DNA from: UBA961 sp041191145
GTDB lineage: Bacteria > Bacteroidota > Ignavibacteria > Kapaibacteriales > UBA961
Direction: 5' to 3'
NCBI GenBank assembly: GCA_041191145.1
Contig: JBEEPK010000067.1
Coordinates: 1-19,210, forward strand
Length of the DNA: 19,210 nucleotides
Positions 14,764 through 19,210 of this stretch are shown piece by piece (position 1 is the first letter of the stretch; each line of letters starts with the position of its first letter). The position numbers were made by a program, and so were the translations under genes. The notes below the pieces were generated by a model. The model did not search any database. It had not been told where the DNA came from and saw only the letters and a list, made by a program, of their open reading frames with translations.

Positions 14764-15435
14764 ATGAATACTTTCAACAAAAGCATAGCAGTGTTTCGTA
14801 AAGAAATCGCGATGGAATTCAGATCCAGAATTGCATTGTCAGCATTGTTTTTGTTCATGGTCATTACAATTTCCACAATTGCATTTACCACAGCCGGGGA
14901 AAGAATTGAAAAATATATTGCATCTGCATTATTGTGGATTGTCCTGTTTTTTGGAAGCATGACGGGTCTTTCAAGAACATTTGTGATGGAAGAAGAGCGT
15001 GGCACCTCCCTTTTACTCAAACTAAGTTCCCGACCAATCGAAGTGTTTTTCGGAAAATTGCTTTTCACGATAACATTATCAATGTCATTATCCATTCTCG
15101 GAGCAGGACTTTTTCTCTTCTTTTTGCCTTCCCTCATCATCGGCAATATGATGCTGTATTGGATCATAGTGATCATTTTAAGTGTGTGCATGGCATCAGC
15201 TATAACGGCAATCGCTGCCATCATATCAAAAGCGAACGGGAAAGGCGCAATATTTCCTGTGCTTTCCTTTCCCGTACTACTTCCCCCCGCATTATTGGGC
15301 ATTGAAGCATTGTCGATGGCAATTCACGGAGCCGATATTTCTGAAGCCGGAACCACTATCATAGTTTTGCTTTCCTATGCCGGCATAATGATTTCTGTTT
15401 CTTCTCTTCTTTTTGAATTCATCTGGAATGAATGA
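14764..15435 (+). CDS. ccmB: CcmB-like heme exporter / ABC transporter permease
   Basis: A 223-residue integral membrane protein with about six helices. The N-terminal FRKEIAMEFRSRIALSALFLF, the segment GSMTGLSRTFVMEEERGTSLLL before helix 2-3, and FPVLLPPALLGIEAL resemble CcmB, the permease that works with ATPase CcmA in the cytochrome c maturation (system I) complex. It begins 2 nt after the CDF gene, so the two are probably co-transcribed. The usual partners ccmA and ccmC are not adjacent, so a generic ABC-2 permease remains possible. Its stop abuts the stop of the convergent clpB-like gene with no intervening base. Confidence 0.72.
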   Translation: MNTFNKSIAVFRKEIAMEFRSRIALSALFLFMVITISTIAFTTAGERIEKYIASALLWIVLFFGSMTGLSRTFVMEEERGTSLLLKLSSRPIEVFFGKLLFTITLSMSLSILGAGLFLFFLPSLIIGNMMLYWIIVIILSVCMASAITAIAAIISKANGKGAIFPVLSFPVLLPPALLGIEALSMAIHGADISEAGTTIIVLLSYAGIMISVSSLLFEFIWNE

Positions 15436-16764
15436 TCATACTTTCTTGAATTCCAATGGAGTTATTTCTCCTGCATCAAGCAAAATCGCATCTCCCGAAA
15501 TGAAATCGCCCGCTAGAATATGCATTGATAATTGATCTGCGACATATTTCTGAATTGCTCTTTTGAGTGGTCTTGCACCATATTGCACATCATATCCCAA
15601 TCGAACAATTGTATCGAATGCATCATTAGTGACCGACAATGTGATTTCATCCATTGCAAGCCGATCTTGCAGTTTCTTCATTTGAAGGACTGCGATTTGT
15701 CGAACTTCAGATTTCGTGAGTGGTTTAAAGAGGATAATTTCATCAATTCTGTTCAAGAATTCAGGTCTCATTCTTTGCTTCATCACATTGATGATTCCGG
15801 TTCTTGCTTCCATTAATATTGACTCTCGATTTTCTTCATTGATCTCTGCAAGAGAGTCCTGAAGTATCTCCGTTCCAATATTGGAAGTCATGATGATGAT
15901 GGTATTCTTGAAGTTCACTTCGCGACCTTTACTATCGGTAAGGCGGCCATCATCGAGCACTTGCAATAAGATATTAAACACTTCCGTATGAGCTTTTTCG
16001 ATTTCATCAAGAAGAATAACTGAATAAGGTCTTTGTCTTACAGCTTCGGTCAATTGACCACCCTCATCATAACCTACATAACCCGGAGGCGCTCCGATTA
16101 AACGCGAAACGGCATGTTTTTCCATATATTCACTCATGTCGATCCGAATCATTGCGGATTCATCATCAAACAAAAATTCAGCAAGCGCTCTTGCCATTTC
16201 TGTTTTACCAATACCCGTTGTTCCTAGAAATATGAATGATCCAATTGGTCTATTGGAATCTTGTAGACCTGCCCTCGAGCGACGAATTGCATTACTAATG
16301 GCTTTGATTGCATCGGTTTGACTAATGACTCTTTGCTGGATGCGGTCTTCCATTGTAAGCAGTTTTGTACGTTCGGTTTCAAGCATTCTTTGCACGGGGA
16401 TTCCTGTCCATTTTCCCACTATTTCAGCAATGTCCGCAGCATCCACTTCTTCCTTCAACATTTTTCCTGTGGCTTGCAATTCTTCCAAATGTTTGTTTTC
16501 AGACTCAACTTGCTGTTCGAGTTGGAGAATAGTACCATATCGGATTTCGGCAACTTTGGCCAAATCACCTTTTCGCTCAAGTTCGATGGCCTTATTTCTT
16601 AATTGTTCAATTTCCGCTTTCAGTTCTCGAATGCGTGAAATACTCTCTTTCTCGGCTTTCCATCGTTGATGCAAGGCACTTTTTTTCTCTTTGAGATCCG
16701 CCAATTCTTTTTCAATCTCTTGAAGTCTTTTTCGGGTGGATTGACCCGTTAATTCAGCACTCAT
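15436..16764 (-). CDS. clpB: ClpB-like disaggregase lacking N-domain and first ATPase domain
   Basis: A 442-residue protein from ATG 16764. ClpB is normally about 860 residues; this one starts within the middle coiled-coil (RKRLQEIEKELADLK, about residues 11-25) and continues through IRELKAEIEQLRNKA and KGDLAKVAEIRYG into a complete second AAA+ domain. Walker A is FLGTTGIGKTE (179-189, Thr in place of the usual Pro), pore loop GYVGYDEGG (228-236), Walker B ILLDE (250-254), arginine-finger region FLNRIDEI, and sensor 2 GARPLKRAIQ. AAGGAG at 16774-16779 lies 9 nt before the ATG, so this looks like a designed start rather than random truncation. The sequence upstream is the plsY promoter region with no trace of NBD1. 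It may be a real short paralog, a split clpB, a deletion product or an assembly join. Confidence 0.88.
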   Translation of the reverse strand: MSAELTGQSTRKRLQEIEKELADLKEKKSALHQRWKAEKESISRIRELKAEIEQLRNKAIELERKGDLAKVAEIRYGTILQLEQQVESENKHLEELQATGKMLKEEVDAADIAEIVGKWTGIPVQRMLETERTKLLTMEDRIQQRVISQTDAIKAISNAIRRSRAGLQDSNRPIGSFIFLGTTGIGKTEMARALAEFLFDDESAMIRIDMSEYMEKHAVSRLIGAPPGYVGYDEGGQLTEAVRQRPYSVILLDEIEKAHTEVFNILLQVLDDGRLTDSKGREVNFKNTIIIMTSNIGTEILQDSLAEINEENRESILMEARTGIINVMKQRMRPEFLNRIDEIILFKPLTKSEVRQIAVLQMKKLQDRLAMDEITLSVTNDAFDTIVRLGYDVQYGARPLKRAIQKYVADQLSMHILAGDFISGDAILLDAGEITPLEFKKV

Positions 16765-16773
16765 GGTGCATTT

Positions 16774-16779
16774 CTCCTT
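16774..16779 (-). promoter_or_regulatory. Shine-Dalgarno for the short clpB-like gene
   Basis: On the minus strand AAGGAG lies 9 nt upstream of ATG 16764. Strong Shine-Dalgarno sites are uncommon in this window, so this one helps fix the start of the truncated ClpB and argues that it is translated. Confidence 0.7.
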
Positions 16780-16861
16780 TACAATTTGTTGATGTGTCGC
16801 CACGCATGGCACACGCTGTTTTTACAATGGGCTTATTAACGGATATGCTATGGTTTTTGTC

Positions 16862-16869
16862 TATATTTG
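16862..16869 (+). promoter_or_regulatory. Candidate -7 element for the plsY-gpsA operon
   Basis: TATATTTG matches TAnnTTTG exactly. The predicted transcription start is near 16876, about 35 nt before ATG 16911. No TTTG occurs at the proper distance upstream, so the -33 element is weak. It supports the 16911 start over the earlier in-frame Met codons reaching back to 16794. Confidence 0.5.
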
Positions 16870-16910
16870 CACATCAAAGTCATATTTCAGCATCTACAAA
16901 CCTCTCTGTC

Positions 16911-17597
16911 ATGGATCCAATCGTACGATTAATACTCATCATATTCGGCAGTTATCTTTTGGGTTCATTTCCAAGTGCCGTTATTATCAGCAAGATGTTT
17001 TTTGGTTTCGACATCAGAACAAAAGGCAGTGGCAATATGGGTAGTACCAATGCCATGCGTATTCTTGGCTGGAAATGGGGATTATTGGTTCAGATATTGG
17101 ATGTATTGAAAGGAGTACTTGCAGTTACGCTCGTAAATATGCTCTTTAATGGAGAAATGGCCTTTACTAATCAAACTCCATTTCAAGATATCACAGTCAT
17201 GAAGATGATTGCAGGTGTATTTGCAGTTGGAGGACATATTTGGTCTGTATTTGTCGGATTTAAAGGTGGCAAAGGAATCAATACAGGTGGTGGATTCTTA
17301 CTTGCGATTGCCCCGACAGAAGTTGCCATTGCATTTGGACTTTTCATCTTGGTTGTGATGCTTTCCGGCTATATTTCTCTTGGATCAATGATTGCCGCGA
17401 TCACCATACCACTTACGATGTTTCTCAGACACAATATATTCAGCGTTGAAATCCCGGGTTATCACATCATCATCTATTTCACCATTCTCATTTCGCTTAT
17501 TGTCATTTATGCTCATCGCACAAATATTTCAAGGATATTTCAAGGTAATGAGAGTAGATTCAGCAAGTTCCAATTGCTAAAATTCGGCAAGAAATAA
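16911..17597 (+). CDS. plsY: Glycerol-3-phosphate acyltransferase PlsY
   Basis: An inner-membrane enzyme that uses acyl-phosphate (made by PlsX) to acylate sn-glycerol-3-phosphate, giving lysophosphatidate, the first step of phospholipid synthesis. It is 228 residues from ATG 16911, with multiple hydrophobic helices. The three conserved loops are visible: GSFPSAVIISK, KGSGNMGSTNAMR, and GGHIWSVFVGFKGGKGINTGGG. The start is chosen because MDPIVRLILIIFGSYLLG begins the first helix and a promoter motif lies just upstream. gpsA, which makes its substrate, follows with a 13-nt gap. Confidence 0.95.
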   Translation: MDPIVRLILIIFGSYLLGSFPSAVIISKMFFGFDIRTKGSGNMGSTNAMRILGWKWGLLVQILDVLKGVLAVTLVNMLFNGEMAFTNQTPFQDITVMKMIAGVFAVGGHIWSVFVGFKGGKGINTGGGFLLAIAPTEVAIAFGLFILVVMLSGYISLGSMIAAITIPLTMFLRHNIFSVEIPGYHIIIYFTILISLIVIYAHRTNISRIFQGNESRFSKFQLLKFGKK

Positions 17598-17610
17598 TAC
17601 GGTGATCAAT

Positions 17611-18609
17611 ATGAAGCATTCAATTGGCATCATTGGAGCCGGTGGCTGGGGAACGGCTATGGCAGGAATTTTGGCAGAGAATGGGCATGCTCCTATTCTA
17701 TGGACTCGTTCAGAAACCATAGCAAATGAAATTAATGAGCGACATACCAATGCAAGATTTTTACCGAATGTCACATTGACGAGTGATATCATTGCCACAA
17801 CAGATGCATCTGTCATCAATGATTGTTCAACCATCATCATTTCCGTTCCGACTCAATTCATCAGACAAGTGATAGTAGATCATGGATTTGATTTAAAAAA
17901 CAAATTCATCATCAATGGTTCCAAAGGAATCGAAAGAGGTACATTATTAACTGTTTCGGGCATTCTACATGACATGAATCAATGTGATGCAATGCACTAT
18001 TCCGTACTTTCGGGTCCGAGTCATGCAGAAGAAACCATTCGCAAAGTTCCAACCACTGTGATGGTTGCTTCCGCAAATCCAGAATTGGCACATCATGTAC
18101 AAACACTGTTTAATAATCAGTATTTCAGAGTTTATACTTCCGGAGACACAATTGGTGCGGAAATTGGTGGTTCATTGAAAAATGTGATAGCTATTGCCGC
18201 CGGAATCATAGATGGATTGGCAATTGGTGACAATACAAAAGCAGCATTGATCACGCGTGGACTTGAAGAAATCGCTCGCCTTGGAATGGCCATGGGAGCC
18301 AATCCTAGAACATTCGCAGGATTATCCGGCCTTGGGGATTTATATGTAACTTGTTCCAGTAGACATAGCAGAAACAGGCATGTTGGTGAGGAAATCGCTA
18401 AAGGAAAAAATCTTTCTCTGATCTTGGAAGAAATGTCCATGATTGCAGAAGGCGTAACCACTGCCGAATCTGCTTGGGAACTTAGTCAAAAACATCATGT
18501 TGACATGCCTATAGTCGAGCAAATGTATCTCATTCTTTTTCACCAAAAAGATCCGGCGCAGGCAATCACCGATTTAATGATTCGAGCCCGCAAGGCAGAA
18601 ACCCATTGA
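17611..18609 (+). CDS. gpsA: Glycerol-3-phosphate dehydrogenase [NAD(P)+]
   Basis: Reduces dihydroxyacetone phosphate to sn-glycerol-3-phosphate for phospholipids; cytoplasmic. It is 332 residues from ATG 17611; a GTG at 17602 is in frame but less likely. The N-terminal Rossmann motif is IGIIGAGGWGTA, followed by SVPTQFIRQV, INGSKGIERGT, LSGPSHAEE, and the C-terminal catalytic/helical domain with GGSLKNVIAIAAGIIDGL, TRGLEEIARLG and GLSGLGDLYVTCSS. All are standard GpsA signatures. It is sandwiched between plsY and the M50 protease gene, with only one base between its TGA and the next ATG. Confidence 0.97.
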   Translation: MKHSIGIIGAGGWGTAMAGILAENGHAPILWTRSETIANEINERHTNARFLPNVTLTSDIIATTDASVINDCSTIIISVPTQFIRQVIVDHGFDLKNKFIINGSKGIERGTLLTVSGILHDMNQCDAMHYSVLSGPSHAEETIRKVPTTVMVASANPELAHHVQTLFNNQYFRVYTSGDTIGAEIGGSLKNVIAIAAGIIDGLAIGDNTKAALITRGLEEIARLGMAMGANPRTFAGLSGLGDLYVTCSSRHSRNRHVGEEIAKGKNLSLILEEMSMIAEGVTTAESAWELSQKHHVDMPIVEQMYLILFHQKDPAQAITDLMIRARKAETH

Positions 18610-18610
18610 T

Positions 18611-19210
18611 ATGAATACTTCTTCCGAAGAAAAAAAATTTACATCCATTCTCAGCGAAAGCGCAGGACAAAAGAAATCATCATTGTTTGTACATGTTCTT
18701 TTGTTTATTCTGACTTTCGCTTCAACCATGATGGCAGGTTCGGCATGGGCCGGGAAAAATCCGATCGAGATAACAAATTGGATATATGGATGGACATATG
18801 CCTCTTTGTTGATGACATTTCTCTTGACACATGAATTCGGACATTATATCGCCGCAAGACTTCACAAAGTTGATGCAAGTCTGCCCTTTTTCATTCCGCT
18901 TCCCATACCATTTGTATCAATCTTCGGAACATTGGGTGCATACATAAAAACCCGTTCAATCATTCCAAATAGAAAAGCCTTGTTTGACATCGGAGCTAGT
19001 GGTCCACTTGCGGGCTTCATTGTATGCTTAGGGATTTTCATTTTTGGTTTATTGAATCTTCCTCCAATTGATTTTCTATATGCAATTCATCCTGAGTACA
19101 AAGAATTAGGGATCATGTATCCGGACTGGGGAATGTATTTTGGTGATATGCTTCTCTTTCAAGGATTGATTGCTCTTTTTGTTAAGCCCGGCACATATAT
19201 TCCACCACTG
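18611..19210 (+). CDS. Partial site-2 protease-like M50 metalloprotease
   Basis: The frame begins at ATG 18611 and stays open to the right edge, 200 codons. A hydrophobic segment at about 24-45 is followed by a second helix holding THEFGHYIAARL, the zinc-binding HExxH at residues 74-78. Next come FIPLPIPFVSIFGTLGAYIKTRS and FDIGASGPLAGFIVC, the conserved FGT(L/M)GA and (D/A)xGxSGPLAG blocks of one M50 branch. These enzymes cut substrates within the membrane, often anti-sigma factors or signal peptides. The second catalytic motif (NxxPxxxLDG) would lie beyond the window. It is likely co-transcribed with plsY-gpsA. The substrate is unknown; a link to the anti-sigma factor at 4165-5070 is possible but unsupported. 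Confidence 0.88.
   Translation, partial: MNTSSEEKKFTSILSESAGQKKSSLFVHVLLFILTFASTMMAGSAWAGKNPIEITNWIYGWTYASLLMTFLLTHEFGHYIAARLHKVDASLPFFIPLPIPFVSIFGTLGAYIKTRSIIPNRKALFDIGASGPLAGFIVCLGIFIFGLLNLPPIDFLYAIHPEYKELGIMYPDWGMYFGDMLLFQGLIALFVKPGTYIPPL

Noticed and set aside
14688..15302. A 204-codon minus-strand open frame opposite ccmB
   Set aside because: It is antisense to a gene with clear membrane-protein features, its product is low-complexity (rich in Asn, Met, Ile), and no start signal stands out.
16794..16910. Upstream extension of plsY
   Set aside because: The extension contains the predicted promoter element and overlaps the leader of the divergent clpB-like gene; PlsY proteins start at the first membrane helix, matching ATG 16911.
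18611..19210. A functional link between the M50 protease and the anti-sigma factor at 4165-5070
   Set aside because: Such proteases can cut anti-sigma factors, but the genes are 13 kb apart in unrelated operons and nothing in the sequence connects them.

Overview
This is an AT-rich (roughly 40% G+C by eye), gene-dense bacterial chromosome segment. It encodes about 19 proteins and one tRNA, with no transposase, integrase, CRISPR array or phage gene visible. The proteins look like those of the Bacteroidota/Chlorobiota/Ignavibacteriota group, possibly a Kapabacteria-like lineage. The evidence is the ECF sigma factor style, the L25 (CTC-type) sequence, monofunctional LysC, ATP-dependent PckA and repeated Bacteroidota-type promoters. 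The promoter motif TAnnTTTG occurs ahead of acpS, the sigma gene, tRNA-Gln, pckA and plsY. A TTTG element lies 19-20 nt upstream at the sigma and tRNA promoters, and more loosely at pckA. The lineage call is inference from family resemblance.

Layout. 1-2106 (minus): acpS, lysC and a partial PAP2-like membrane-associated gene, joined by ATGA overlaps. 2213-3400 (plus): an ATP-grasp-like protein of unknown function. 3558-5621 (plus): ECF sigma factor, membrane anti-sigma factor and an exported TlpA/thioredoxin-like protein, closed by a strong terminator. 5648-7710 (minus): a class I aminotransferase overlapping a DUF58 protein. 7916-9094 (plus): xseA. 9200-9271: tRNA-Gln(UUG). 9378-10886: prs and ribosomal protein L25, the latter with a damaged 5' end. 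10936-11292 (minus): an NTF2/SnoaL-like protein. 11366-12040 (plus): an OmpR-type DNA-binding protein with a degenerate receiver. 12185-13738: pckA. 13826-15435: a CDF zinc-type exporter followed by ccmB. 15436-16764 (minus): a ClpB-like protein that has only the middle coiled-coil and second ATPase domains. 16911-19210 (plus): plsY, gpsA and a partial site-2-type M50 metalloprotease.

How the genes work together. Most are core metabolism: GpsA makes glycerol-3-phosphate and PlsY acylates it; AcpS activates acyl carrier protein; LysC starts the aspartate-family pathway; Prs makes PRPP; PckA performs the gluconeogenic step. The sigma/anti-sigma/TlpA block is the clearest dedicated regulatory system. 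The anti-sigma factor has only two cysteines, both on the predicted outer side of the membrane, and its gene is translationally coupled to the thiol oxidoreductase gene, so a redox-gated sigma factor is a reasonable hypothesis.

I do not see a clearly new multi-gene system. The items most worth checking are the half-length ClpB with its own Shine-Dalgarno sequence, the apparent internal deletion at the start of rplY, the orphan ATP-grasp protein, the receiver-dead response regulator, and the palindrome just downstream of the predicted pckA promoter.
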